The notes under the pieces are model-generated. The model was not told the DNA's origin. It searched no databases and saw nothing but the letters and a program-made list of their open reading frames with translations. 64,000 nt of DNA from Plantago ovata (taxonomy: Eukaryota; Streptophyta; Magnoliopsida; Lamiales; Plantaginaceae): NCBI GenBank assembly GCA_028274465.1, contig CM051455.1:102546942-102610941 (forward strand). Direction: 5' to 3'. Positions 19,476 through 31,665 of this stretch are shown piece by piece; the first letter of the stretch is position 1, and each line of letters starts with the position of its first letter. Both the position numbers and the translations under genes were made by a program.

Positions 19476-21644
19476 ATGGTTGGCAGAGAATGTTCTCAAA
19501 ATTTTGGTTCGGCAGAATTTGATGAAGATATGACACCACGTTTTGATGTTACTCCTCTAGAGGTGGTTACTCCACTTGTAAGCAAGATCTGGGCTAGTAA
19601 TATCAGGGGGATTGGCCATAAATTCTTTGGTGGTTCAGACGAGTTTCGTAGTGAGTTAAAAAAGTATGCGGGTCACTTTGGCTTTAAATATGCTTTTTCT
19701 AAGAACAACAAGCAAGGTGTGTCCGTGTACTGTAAGAAGCGAAACACAATGGGGTGCAAGTGGAAACTTTCTGGGACTGAGAAAAAGATTAATGGTGTGA
19801 TGGAATATTTCTTGATCAATAGCGGGGTGCTTGTGCATGACTGCAACAGTTTGTTGATGAAGGATGATAGTTTTCGCTTCACACCCAAAATGATAGTTGC
19901 AATGGTATTGGAGAATGTTAAGCAAATCCTGGTATCAATGGGAAGGCAGTGGAGAACTTGATGTCGACTAAATATGGGATGACTGTTAATTATATTAAGG
20001 CATGGAGAGCACTTCAGAATTATAGAGATAAGATTTATGGTGGATATAAGGACTCGTTTAACGCACTTCAATGGTATGGGAGGGTCGTGCAAGAAACCAA
20101 CCCCGGTTCTGTGTTTGATATACAGACAAAGCGTGAGACAAATGAGTTTTGTCGTTCCTAGCGAGCTTAGATGGTTTCAGCCGTTGTCGCCCTATGCTTT
20201 TTATTGATGCTACATCATTGAAAGGGAAATATAAAGGGCAACTCCTGACTGCTCTTGGCAAGGACGGTGACAATGGTAAATTCTCAGTTAATGTGTTACT
20301 ATTATAAAGTTATTATAAGATCAATTACATTTGTTGTACAAGTGTATTTACCTTACTGTTATGTGGCAATGTGTATCAATGTCAGGGCTGTTTCCGGTGG
20401 CTTTTGGAATAGTGGATGCAGAAACAACAGATAATTAGACCTACTTCATACGTATGTTAAATATTGAATTATGTCATGTAAATTTAACTACTCGCATATT
20501 CAATAGACTTATTGTGTCATAATTTAATGCAGGAATGCTGCAAACACACGTTCGCCATGAGAAGAAGATATTTTTCTTTCTGACCGACATGATGGGATAA
20601 TGGCTGCCCTCCCGGCCGTGTATGCTGAACCGAGGCACTTCTACTGTCTTTGGCATCTAGGTTGCAAATCTTTTATAAGTACATTACACCAGATATTATA
20701 TGCATTATAATTCGAAATATTTCATAGGTACATTTCACCTTTCGCGGTTGGTATTGACAACATTATTTCTTGTAGGACTCAATCTAAAAGGCAAGTACCC
20801 CAACCCTGCCACTGTATTGTACCGGAAGAAGATTGTGGGGGTTATTGAACAGATGCGCCTATGCTCCTACAAAGTCTCTGTTCGAGGAGTGTGTATCACA
20901 GTTTGAAGATGCAGGTGGGCCACGGGCAGTTGCTTTCCTAAAAAATCTCCCTCCAAAGATGTTGGCAGTTGCATATTCTCCAAATGTGGTACGTTATGGG
21001 GAGATGACTTCAAATGCTGCAGAGTTTTTCAATACTCGAATAGTTCCTTTACGGTCCCTGCCTCCGATGGTCATGCTTGATAGCATACGCAAGGTTCTGA
21101 TGCGATGGTATTCAGAACGTAGGAGTGAAAGTTGTGTTTGGACAGGGACGTTTTGCCCTCGCCGGGAGAACCAATGGAATGCCTTTGTTGAGAAAGGAAG
21201 GTGTTGGGTGATTATTTCGCCAGATGGAGATGATGAAACCGGTATATATGAGGTTCTATCCAACACTACACAAACTGCGGATCTGAAGAAGAGGACTTGT
21301 ACTTGTTATGGGTGGCAGCTGCAGGGTTTTCCGTGCACGCAACCCAGGTCATTTCTCAAAAGCTACCACATGTTGTAGGTGTGATTCATCCTTGTTTCTT
21401 TGTTGCCACCTACAAACTAGCATATTCTCCTGAAATCCAGCCAATACCCACATCATTGCACGGTGAATGTATAAGGGCCATGGGGGAGGTGAAGAAAATT
21501 ACTGCACCACCAAGAAAGCTGTCAGCTGGCAGGCCAAAAAGAACGCGACACTATTCATTTGGTGAGATCCCCTATAAGAAGAAGAAGCCTTTCACATGCG
21601 GGGATTGCCTGGATAAGCCTTTCAGAAAATTATACATGTCTACA
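19476..21644 (+). pseudogene. MuDR-type (MULE) transposase, near full length, broken
   Basis: The N-terminal MuDR DNA-binding-type domain reads KFFGGSDEFRSELKKYAGHF, then CKWKLSG. The transposase core follows: SRCRPMLFIDATSLKGKYKG (first catalytic Asp), FLSDRHDGIMAALPAVYAEP (second Asp) and FYCLWH, with the SNAAEFFNTRI region after it. The SWIM finger begins CTCYGWQLQGFPC. The tail reads PPRKLSAGRPKRTRHYSFGE. Two GT-AG introns are visible (20276-20385, 20452-20532). Defects are a frameshift near 19920, another near 20160, an in-frame TAG at 20436-20438 where Trp is expected, a frameshift near 20850, and one in the SWIM finger near 21335 that displaces the His. Copy D shares the TAG, so it predates the duplication. 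Confidence 0.85.
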
Positions 21645-21795
21645 TAAGTATAGAAAATTACAACCAATAATACCCACCTGTTAGAATTAACCAGACAATT
21701 ACAAACCAAAAGGACAATGAATCCCCACACCCACAATTGTTTGTTCCTGTGATGGTCCCAACTAAAACACAAATAGAATAACGATGTAACTCTAT

Positions 21796-22105
21796 TTATT
21801 GCAAAAGATGTTGAAAATAGAGTTTTAACAAAAATGATTTTGGGGACCCACCTTCTTCAACTGTAACATCATCTAGTACTGTCGGATTCGCAGCAACCGC
21901 TGATAGCATCCGTTCATAACTATTATCGGAATTCGATCTAGTCCTCCTCCAACCCAGCATTACATGAAGCATAGCTAAACAAAATTCCATCGGAAAACGT
22001 TAATTAACTGACAAATTAAACTTCTTCAAAAATAATGCCAGATAAAATTGAACAAACCTGCCGCCTGAGACTGTCGAATCTGATATCGTGTAATGTCATG
22101 TGAAA
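21796..22105 (-). pseudogene. Exon-like segment in MULE B, possible captured gene fragment
   Basis: This is the minus-strand counterpart of the segment described in copy D (49753-50037). The same stop-free exons with the residues ERMLSAVAANPTVLDDVTVE are present. The exon upstream, ending SQAA, is intact here (CAGGCGGCAG then GT). It lies antisense to the transposase. I do not recognise the protein. Confidence 0.45.
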
Positions 22106-22510
22106 GAGTCATTGATTTACCAACAATCAATGAAAACTACCCGTAAAATTGAAGTTTCAGCGTTTTTTTTTTTTTTTGTAAGGAATCAGAGATATCTTAG
22201 TTTGAATGTGTGGTGGTGTGTGAATCCAACTATCACATATCATCGAAAACCAACCCCAGCTACAGTGTGATGGGTACATTCGTTCTGACAAAAAGAAGGT
22301 TTTGAGCGCGTGGAGTGACACTATGAATGTCATCAACTCATATTTAGGTGTGCTAATCATGTCTTTTCAGTTATTTAACTAGTGGCATTCTAGACATTTC
22401 ATACCCCCCTAAAAGTCAACAACCTAAAGGGTGTGAAAGCGAATTTTTCGCCAACATAGGCACCGCCTGATATTTTCTCTATATAATTTTCCCTTAATCG
22501 ATGGGTCGGG

Positions 22511-23817
22511 TGATGAACGCGGATGTCGTGCTCCGAATTCAAGCAAATAAATTTGTATTTAGCCAAAGGCAATCCACAACTACAACGAAAACCGTAGTGT
22601 AGCAGTAGAATGACTCGAGTGTCGTTCTCTCAGGACTATAACTAGCTTTATCAAATCTAATTTAGAATATAAAAACAGCAAACAAATAGCAAAGGGGTTT
22701 CTAGCAGATAATGGAGATTGGTGATAGTATGGTCCTTCTTAGCATAACGGGTCGATAATCATGCATAAATTCCTCGGTCTTGCATAGAGATCTTTGAATC
22801 AATCTAGTGTCCTATTGCAAATATTAAGCACTACGAAGATAATTGGTCTGACAAGTCAATCACTATTGTCCTAATGTGTTCCGTAATTATTCAACACTAC
22901 GAAGATAATTGGTCTGATGGTCGACAAGTGTCCAATTGTGCATAATAATTAATACAACATACGAGAATTTAGGTTGTGCCTGATCAACGAAATAAAGCAA
23001 TGACACGGAGTATAATGCGCGATATAGCCATTAGCATGATTATCTTCCCTTCGCTAAGAATTCACATACTACCACCAACGATAAGTTTAGCTACTCATAA
23101 TAGGCATGCAATCAACAGAAATCATAGAAGAAAACATGTTGAAAGAATATAAAATAAGTAGAATAAAACTGTAAGATACAAAGTTACCGAAGGTTGTCAA
23201 TCTCCGGAGAATCGTGATCCTACGAGCTCCAAACTGCTACGAAAAAGTGTCCCCTAAGCTACGGACCCCCATAACAGGCTCTGGGAAGTCCCTACCTAAA
23301 ACTATAGAGAAAGGTGGGAGAGAAGGTCTGGAAAAGTATGATTTTCGGAGAAAACTGAGCAACTATATATAGGCTTCGAAATACTGTGGGGCGGTTCGCC
23401 CCACACGCGCGGCGGTTCGCCAGGTGGGGCGGTTCGCCCCACGTCTTGGGCGGTTCGCCCCAGACAATTTCTCGCGGAAATCCGCGTTTTCGACGCGGTT
23501 TTGGATTTCTTCCCCTTTTCGGACTCGGTTTCTGACTTCTAGTAGCCTTCTAGTCTCCAGATTCGGCCCCTAGACTCCAAATCCCATCCGGAAACCTTCA
23601 GATACTCCAAATAGGCTTCTGGGACACCAATTCCTTGTCAACTTCAATATATTTGCCCGGAAATCTTAGAATTTCAACCAAAACCTGTAAAATAAAATCT
23701 AAAGGGAAACGTGACACTATTCTAATAAAATGCATCAAAATATAGCTAAATTAACATAGAGGATAGCTAAAATAGGTGAAAATGACTCGAATGAAAGTGT
23801 AAAATACACATTCATCA
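22511..23817 (-). repeat. 3' LTR of F
   Basis: The LTR begins TGATGAACGCGG and ends ATTCATCA (plus-strand reading), 1307 bases. It is followed by a PPT-like GGTTCGGTTTAAGGAG on the minus strand. TATA (CTATATATAGG) is at 23363-23373. Confidence 0.88.
23388..23461. repeat. Array of four GC-rich micro-hairpins next to the TATA box
   Basis: GGGGCGGTTCGCCCC occurs at 23388-23402 and 23426-23440. Shorter forms are at 23411-23421 and 23448-23460. Each is a perfect stem of 4-6 bp (GGGGCG/CGCCCC) with a 3-nt loop. On the element's sense (minus) strand they lie just upstream of the TATA box. LTR 29582-30803 has two copies (30412-30426, 30434-30444). Confidence 0.85.
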
Positions 23818-26800
23818 AACTCCTTAAACCGAACCTTTGCTTGTCCTCAAGCAACTAAGCTAGACTCTAATACAAAAAACATGCAAGACACAAAATGGAG
23901 TTTCATGCCAAATAAAACGAACTAATCTACTGAATCTACCAAAAAACATATGAACAAAAACCATATAAATCAAAGCATGAATATAGGTTGAAGAATACCT
24001 CGATTGACTTATACACATCCACATAAGCACTATGTAAAGACAAGATAGTCTCTCGTAACATTCTCTAGTGACGACGTAATGATGCATGCTAAGATACGAA
24101 TGGTTGCCCCGTGCCTATGAAACTGAGGACTTACTGCTGTTCCACCATGTTAAGACTTTCCCTCAAAAGAGGTCGAACCAGTACTGGCTCTCATCAAACG
24201 AAGGAGGGTTCCCTATAAAAGATAACACTCCCCTATTCTACCCATCTCTTAAGTAAAGTCTTAAGCTATTCACCACTTCCTGAATGGCAGGACGGGGGTG
24301 GTCTAGAACAGATGACACTCAAGACAAAAAAAATAAAAAATAAAATAGAAAATTACATCACGAACATTACAAAAATTGGAAAAGACTCAACAGTTTGCTA
24401 AACTGCTATTTGGCTTTCTTTTTGGACCCTTCTTTGCTTTTTTGGGGTCTTTTCTTTTTTTTTTCTTTCCAGATTCTTTTTTTCATTTTTCTTTCTTTTT
24501 TTTTCTTTTTTCCTGGAATTTTTTTTCTTCTTTTTTTTTCGATTTTTCTAGCCAGTAGTAGCATAACAAAAAGAGAAACAAAATGACTCACACGACTTCC
24601 CCAAACCTATTCGAAAGAATAGGTTGGAGTACAAAATTTACGAAAAATGAAAAAAAATAAACTCACGATACGAAAATGAAAAAACAGAAACAAGTCTATT
24701 ACGGTGTAACCCCCTCCCCAAACCTATTCGGAAGAATAGGTTATAAACAAAGGATCACACAACCTCACACTACCTCCTTCCTAGGCATTTAGCAATCTCA
24801 AAGCATGGTGAAGACTTGTTGCCTCTTAGGTACATAATTACTCGGGAAAACAACCATAAGACCCTAACATGCATCATCCTATTATAAAGGCCTTCGTGAA
24901 CCGCAGTAGAGAAAACACCACTAAGTGATGTCGAGACTACCAAGCTTAACTAAGTGCAATACGTAAATGTGACAAGCCAAGCGAGAAAAACCTCAAACAA
25001 ATTCATAGAGATGAAGCATACGATTAATGGCATAGTTAAATGATCTACCCAATAAAAAAGTTCAAAAAATTCGGCAATAAACTCCATATAAAACATGCAC
25101 GACTATCCTAGGATGAATGTAGTGAATGCAGTGAGTGCAACCTAAAAAATCTAAGAAAGCGGTAAACGTGCAAATGCAAATGCAGACGGATAAAGCATGC
25201 GAGGTACTATACTCATCCTACCAATTCCAAGCTCCAAACTAACAACATCAGATCACTTAAATCCCATCCCCCCTCATGAAATTAACGCTAGTCCCTAGCA
25301 GTAAGAAAATGAGGAAATAAGATGTGATACTAGATGTTACCCATGGTTTGGCCTCGGTCGGCTGAGTATGCTGCTTGTGATTTATTGGGCTTCCTCTGGG
25401 AGCTTTATAGGGTGTCATCAGGTCTTCTGGTAGGCGTGGTAGCTTCAATTATGGGACGGATAGGAACAACTCCTCAGTTAGTATCATCATTGCCCGTATG
25501 GCCTCCATTGTCACTACTTTCACGCACATCCTCACTAGTAGAGTTGTAGTGGCAGGTAGAATTCTCAAGATTAGCCGCCGCTGTTATGGAATCCTGCATC
25601 CTGAAGCCCTCCAATAGGATGTGAACTGTTGAAGGGGAAAGGGCAGTGGTATCAGGACCTCCCCCTCCAACGTTTTACACCACGAGAAGGTTTCAGTAAG
25701 CTGCTCGGATACTCAGAAGTCTTCTACCATTTTTTCCAATTTCGACCACATTCTCTACGGTGGATCCGACCGATGTCTATATGATGCTCCCTTTAGAGGC
25801 AGGCAAGTGGCACCCCAACACGGTGCTGGGTACCCATGTCATTATGTTTTGGAACCAAGCTAGCGTTTCGGAACCTTCGAGCAACTGCGGACTCAAGATT
25901 GAATCCGTCGCGGCAAGACTGTCCCGGTGCCTTCCAGTTCACCCGAACATTGCAGTCCTCGTGACGGAGTGCTGACGTAATAATGGTTTATGTCCCTTCG
26001 GTGGTGCATGAATAGGCATAGGAGTCCTTACTCCAGGTGTACTCTAGCTCCTCCTCTTGGGTAATCCACGACGTTGTTGCGAAACCCCTTGGCTCGAACG
26101 CACATCTAACGAGGTCACCTTCCTTGACATGGTTCTTCACAGCAATCATACGGGAATGCTCCTTTCCCTTGGTATGGTTCCTACAAACAGCAGTTAGTAC
26201 CTCGTATGACACAAAACTGACCCAGATATATGCTAGTGTAAAAGCGAAACACACAAGTGATAAAATCAACAATCGAGCTCCCCAAACCGTAATGTCTAGC
26301 CTAGCTTCTTCATCATGCAACATACCAATGTAACTATTACATGCAATACATCTCATAATGCTCTTACTAGACAACCAATATCCTAGGTAACAAGGCTCAA
26401 TTCATACCATAGCAGCGAAAAACTCAAGCATCATAATTCCTCATACTCAACAATTAAGCATTCGAGCATCAAATCCACCAACATTACATCAATACACACA
26501 ATCATATGCAAGAAATCAAAGATAAAGACATATTGCATAACAAGATATATCATCTAGTAGCAAAATACCCAAATCAACAACCCAAGCGAAATTGAGCATG
26601 CAATTGATAATAAATAACATGTCTAATCATACAAACAACATACCCATGCATCAAATAAGCATAATTGAAGCTCAAATTAGAAAACCCCCAAATTCGAAAA
26701 TTAGGGTTCTAAGGATGATACCTCAGATCTGAAAATCTAACGCATAAGGACAAAATCTTTTCGAATGGGATGATAGATCATGTAATAGGCTTCGATTTAA

Positions 26801-27252
26801 GCTAAAGGACACTAAATTTGGTCAAGAATTGAAGAAGTTATGAAGCTTTGAAGTTGAAATCGCGAAATTCGGTTTTGGGGAAGAAGGAATGATGAAATTT
26901 GAAGAAAATGAGGAATGGGGGAAGAAATCCGCTTTTTTTAACCTATGGAGCCGTGGGGCGGTTCGCCCCCAAGCGGGGCGGTTCGCCCCGTGCTCCCCGA
27001 TGCGGGAAGACGGTTCCTGTCGTCAGAAAATGCAGTTTTAATCCCCGAAACCAATTTTTCCAAAAAAACACTTCGAAAAATCGCACTCAAAACAAGCATA
27101 TACGACACAGACATGAACAAATTCGCATACGAGAAGCAAATAGGTCAAGAATGAATGCATGCAGAAAAGCAGTAAAGAAAGCGATAAAAATTCTGGGTTG
27201 CCTCCCGGATAGCGTCATTGTTTAAAGTCTTTGACTCGACTCCTGTCTGCGC
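23818..27252 (-). other. Long 3' internal region of F without pol
   Basis: No RT, RNase H or integrase motif is visible in any frame. The region holds a pyrimidine-rich low-complexity stretch (about 24410-24550) and a degenerate ORF-like segment (25620-26260, see separate entry). It also has two GGGGCGGTTCGCCCC hairpins (26955-26969, 26975-26989), and a CCGGGAGGCAACCC-type stem just after the gag-protease stop (about 27197-27212). Confidence 0.65.
25620..26374 (-). pseudogene. Unidentified conserved ORF-like region in F
   Basis: On the minus strand the frame reads SRMIAVKNHVKEGDLVRCAF, then EPRGFATTSWITQEEELEYT and SKDSYAYSCTTEGT, then a stop. F2 carries the same protein sequence at 56726-57019 without that stop and 23 residues longer. 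Further downstream both copies keep matching but stop-interrupted coding-like sequence (DSITAAANLENSTCHYNSTS). It might be a relic of an env-like or captured gene. I recognise no family. Confidence 0.4.
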
Positions 27253-29404
27253 CTATCTCTTCTTTTTGCGGGTACTAGGCTTCCCCTTCATTGATCTCCT
27301 TTCCATGCCACGAACCTGTGAATAAGAAAGAATATAGGCTGCAAGACCACAGTAGTGAGTAGTAATATCAGGCGGTTCAGGTGGATCTGGTATGGCTCGC
27401 AACACGTGTTGCTTGCCGTCCACTTCGATGGTGCAAGTTCTTTGGTAAATGTCCATCACGGAGCGTAGTTTGGTCAAGAATGTTTGCCCTAAGAGTATGA
27501 CATCCCCCGTCCCAGGTGCAGATGCCGGCATAACTACAAAATTGGTGTATATAGATGCTTCACCAATCTTGACCAACACATTTTTCACAACGCCCTCGGG
27601 TCTCATAAAGGATCCATCCGCTAGTTGCACAATAGCCCTTTGCTCAGATAGTTTTCCAAGGTTTCTCTTTTCAAACACATTTAAAGGGATTATGTTTGAG
27701 TAGGATCCCGTGTCTAGTGTGGCACGGACATCTTCAAGCTCACCAATCCCTACCTTAACATCGAAACTTTTAGGGAGTGGTTCGGGATCCTCTTGCTCCT
27801 CATCACTTGCCTCAGATCCAAGGTCCTTCTCTTCTTCCTCAGCCTGTAGAAGTTCTTCCTTCATGCAACACTCGCACCTCACAACCTTCTTGATGGTGAT
27901 TTCGTCAGGTACATCACCAGCCAATGTAATGGCATTCGACTTCACAGTGTTGCTAGGCAGCTTGCCTTGCTCCCTACTTGCTCCTCGGTCGATCAATTCT
28001 TGCATCTTTTGATGGGCAAGCCTAGTGCTCTCTTCCAACCTATCAAGCCTTGCCCTAGTCTTCTCAGAATCTTCTTCATAACGTTTGAGAAAACTTTGTG
28101 TGTGATCAACCATCTTCTGCAAGTTTTCCATCAGTTGAGCCGACTTCGACTTCGGTGGCTCTTTCGGAGAGGGGTTTTCGCAGTGATCATTACCATAGTT
28201 TAGCCTACTCTTGTCTTGGTTAGGTCCATAAGTTTGGTTAGCCAGTGCATATCCTTCATTGTTACGGTATCCTCTTCTCCAAAATCCACCTCGAGGATTC
28301 CTACCGTCTTGTCCGTAGCTAACTTCTTGAGTGCCAAACTCCGTAGCAAAGCTTCTTCTTCGCCTCCTCGAGCCCAGTTGCCATCATCGTATGCCAGCTC
28401 CGATCTACACATATGAGCCCCATGCCCATAGTTCTTGCATATTCGGCATACTTCGTTCGAAACAGTTGTTCCGGTGGCGCTCTTGAGGACTTGCTTCAAT
28501 TCGTTGGTAAAGCACTCGAATTGATCCCCATTCCCCCTATACATAGGGGCTTCTTGAGTCGTTGGAGCTTCAGGTCCACGTCTCCTAACCATTGCTCTTG
28601 GGTCCTTGAACTGCGAACCCTTAGCAAGCCTTTCGAAATAAGCCCAGACGGCTTCTGCGGTTTCCTCCCAAATATTGCCTCGGCATTGGAAATCCACCAC
28701 TTGTTGGTTCTCGAAGGTTAGTCCATTGTAGAAGTGTTGGACTAGGTCGGAAAGTTCAAAACCATGGTGAGGGCACTTGTTTGTGAGATCTTGGAATCTC
28801 TCAAACGCGGTGTAGATGGTCTCATCATAGTCCTGCTTGAATCCAGTGATCTGCGCCTTTAGCGCGGTAGTCAAGGTGTGGGGGAAGTATTTCTCCATGA
28901 AAGCTGAAAAAACCTTCTCCCAAGTGTCCAGCAAGCCTGCTGGTAGAGAACTCAGCCATGACTTGGCTCTGTCGCCAAGTCCCATAGCAAAAACCTTCAT
29001 CCTCAACTCATCCGTTGTTATGTCAGCTCCGGGTCGTGGGAGTTGGTTGACGAAATCATCGATATCATGCAAGTACCCCATCACATCTTCCCTTGATAAG
29101 CCATAGAACCTCGAAAGTTGTTGGAATGCGTGGTTCTTGATCTCCAGATCTCGGGTTGCAGACGAAAGAACAATCGCCGGTCCCCTCATACGATCCTTGG
29201 TGGGTTGAACCCATGCCTTCAGTGGTCTAGCTTCTGCCATTCCGTCGATTTCCTTGAAAGACTGAGTAGAGATTCAGAGAAATCGGTATCCTCTATTTCC
29301 TCTAGTGCGCGCCTTTCAAGTAGTCGCCTTCTTTGGTGGTAGACTCTATCGATCTCAGCAATTGAATCAGCAAGCGGTGTTCCTGCAGAACGTGTATGCG
29401 GCAT
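27253..29404 (-). pseudogene. Gag-protease of F
   Basis: Gag starts at 29404 (MPHTRSAGTPLADSIAE) and shifts frame near 29255 into the long gag core: FYGLSREDVMGYLHDIDDFV, AKSWLSSLPAGLLDTWEKVF, EKYFPHTLTTALKAQITGF, FYNGLTFENQQ. A zinc knuckle of form C-x2-C-x4-H-x4-C follows (CRICKNYGHGAHMC). After another frameshift near 28350 comes a coiled-coil (NLQKMVDHTQSFLKRYEEDS). A retropepsin domain ends it, with ATLDTGSYSNII and DVILLGQTFL. Gag style and the PBS suggest an Athila-like origin. No pol follows. Confidence 0.8.
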
Positions 29405-29560
29405 ACACTATCTTGTAACAGACTAGGAAAGGTGATTAGAAACAGACTAGGAAAGCAGTATCAGAGAGAGATTAAAAAGGAAAAAGGAAAACTAAAACTA
29501 ATAGAATTAGCAATCTAAAGCTGTAAATATAAACAAATTAAACAGAAAAAAGGAGTATAG

Positions 29561-29579
29561 TCCCCGACAGCGGCGCCAA
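29561..29579 (-). other. Primer binding site of F
   Basis: The minus strand reads TTGGCGCCGCTGTCGGGGA two bases inside the LTR. It is close to the tRNA-Asp-type site used by Athila-like elements, with mismatches. F2 has the same site with CTGCC in place of CTGTC. Confidence 0.75.
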
Positions 29580-29581
29580 TT

Positions 29582-30803
29582 TGATGAACGCGGATGTCGT
29601 GCTCCGAATTCAAGCAAATAAATTTGTATTTAGCCAAAGGCAATCCACAACTACAACGAAAACCGTAGTGTAGCAGTAGAATGACACGAATGTCGTTCTC
29701 TCAGGACTATAACTAGCTTTATCAAATCTAATTTAGAATATAAAAACAGCAAACAAATAGCAAAGGGGTTTCTAGCAGATAATGGAGACTGGTGATAGTA
29801 TGGTAGCATAACGGGTCGATAATCATGCATAAATTCCTCGGTCTTGCATAGAGATCTTTGAATCAATCTAGTGTCCTGTTGCAAATATTAAGCACTACGA
29901 AGATAATTGGTCTGACAAGTCAATCACTATTGTCCTAATGTGTTCCATAATTATTCAACACTACGAAGATAATTGGTCTAATGGTCGACAAGTGTCCAAT
30001 TGTGCATAATAATTAATACAACATACGAGAATTTAGGCTGTGCCTGATCAACGAAATAAAGCAATGACACGGAGTATAATGCGCGATATAGCCATTAGCA
30101 TGATATCTTCCCTTCGCTAAGAATTCACATACTACCACCAACGATAAGTTTAGCTACTCATAATAGGCATGCAATCAACAGAAATCATAGAAGAAAACAT
30201 GTTGAAAGAATATAAAATAAGTAGAATAAAACTGTAAGATACAAAGTTACCGAAGGTTGTCAATCTCCGGAGAATCGTGATCCTACGGACCCCCAGAACA
30301 GGCTCTGGAAAGTCCCTACCTAAAACTATAGAGAAAGGTGGGAGAGAAGGTCTGGAAAAGTATGATTTTCGGAGAAAACTGAGCAACTATATGTAGGCTT
30401 CGAAATACTGTGGGGCGGTTCGCCCCAAACGCGCGGCGGTTCGCCCTAGACAATTTCTCGCGGAAATCCGCGTTTTCGACGCGGTTTTGGATTTCTTCCC
30501 CTTTTAGGACTCGGTTTCTGACTTCTAATAGCCTTCTAGCCTCCAGATTCGGCCCCTAGACTCCAAATCCCATCCGGAAACCTTCAGATACTCCAAATAG
30601 GCTTTTGGGACACCAATTCCTTGTCAACTTCAATATATCTGCCCGGAAATCTTCGAATTTCAACCAAAACCTGTAAATTAAAATCTAAAGGGAAACGTGA
30701 CACTATTCTAATAAAATGCATCAAAATATAGCTAAATTAACATAGAGGATAGCTAAAATAGGTGAAAAAGACTCGAATGAAAGTGTAAAATACACATTCA
30801 TCA
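29582..30803 (-). repeat. 5' LTR of F (shared with a truncated tandem neighbour)
   Basis: 1222 bases with the same ends as 22511-23817. It differs by small deletions, including loss of one GAGCTCCAAACTGCTAC-type stretch near 30287 and of two hairpin copies. Confidence 0.88.
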
Positions 30804-30940
30804 AACTCCCCAAACCGAACCTTTGCTTGTCCTCAAGCAACTAAGCTAGACTCTAATACAAAAAACATGCAAGACACAAAATGGAGTTTCATGCCAAATA
30901 AAACGAACTAATCTACTGAATCTACCAAAAAACATATGAA

Positions 30941-31384
30941 CAAAACCTGCCGCCTGAGACTGTCGAATCTGTTATCGTGTAATGTCATGTGAAAGAGTCA
31001 TTGATTTACCAACAATCAATGAAAACTACCCGTAAAATTGAAGTTTCAGTGTTTTTTTTTTTTTTTTTGTAAGGAATCAGAGATATCTTAGTTTGAATGT
31101 GTGGTGGTGTGTGAATCCAACTATCACATATCATCGAAAACCAACCCCAGCTACAGTGTGATGGGTACATTCGTTCTGATAAAAAGAAGGTTTTGAGCGC
31201 GTGGAGTGACACTATGAATGTCATCAACTCATATTTAGGTGTGCTAATCATGTCTTTTCAGTTAATTAACTAGTGGCATTCTAGACATTTCATACCCCCC
31301 TAAAAGTCAACAACCTAAATGGTGTGAAAGCGAATTTTTCGCCAACATAGGCACCGCCTGATAGTTTCTCTATATAATTTTCCC
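30941..31384. mobile_element. MULE copy C, left-end fragment
   Basis: It matches 2740-3130 of copy A (reverse orientation), including the terminal repeat that ends TATAATTTTCCC at 31384. The transposase is missing. The join with F lies in a TGAACAAA stretch common to both partners. Confidence 0.75.
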
Positions 31385-31665
31385 TTAATCGATGGGTCGT
31401 GTTTTGATATCGGTTTGGAAGGGCCGAAGTAAGACATTGAATTCATTACAAGAAACAAACTGCTAAAGCAGAGGCACATCAGAGTTACTTCACAGCAGTC
31501 CAGATACATAACAAAGAGTTGTGTGTTCCCTAAGCTTTCTAGGGTATATTAAATGATGACTTACACCCATAAAAAAATGTCTAAAGATGCAACCCACCCG
31601 AATTCTCAATTAAATTCATAATCTAAAGAGCCTTCAATTAATACATATTACGAATATTCTCATAC

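Larger units (their letters stand above)
19364..22493. mobile_element. MULE copy B, most complete
   Basis: It begins inside the subterminal region after an LTR insertion. It contains the complete transposase region on the plus strand, then the antisense exon-like segments. It ends with the terminal repeat (CTCTATATAATTTTCCC) and the target-site sequence TTAATCGATGG (22494-22504) seen also in copies A, C and D. Because all copies share the same flank, they were multiplied by DNA duplication, not by transposition. Confidence 0.8.
22511..30940 (-). mobile_element. Gypsy derivative F with gag and protease but no RT or integrase (TR-GAG-like)
   Basis: Two LTRs (22511-23817 and 29582-30803) flank a minus-strand internal region with a PBS at 29579-29561, gag-protease at 29404-27253 and a long 3' region without pol. 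Beyond the second LTR, 30804-30940 repeats the 3' internal end (compare 23818-23950). That second LTR therefore serves two elements in a tandem array, the second of which is truncated. Non-autonomous LTR elements that keep only gag have been described in plants as TR-GAG. Here a retropepsin is kept too. Confidence 0.8.

Noticed and set aside
23388..23461. Possible CRISPR-like array
   Set aside because: Only four short palindromic units with irregular spacing of 9-17 bases and no spacers of equal size, in plant LTR DNA.
24395..24591. Open frames in the pyrimidine-rich part of F (Phe-rich or Lys-rich proteins)
   Set aside because: Low-complexity T/C tracts give open frames on both strands. F2 does not keep this sequence as coding.
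27197..27212. CCGGGAGGCAACCC stem as a transcription terminator
   Set aside because: Rho-independent terminators do not apply to nuclear plant DNA. The stem is a retrotransposon feature of unknown role.
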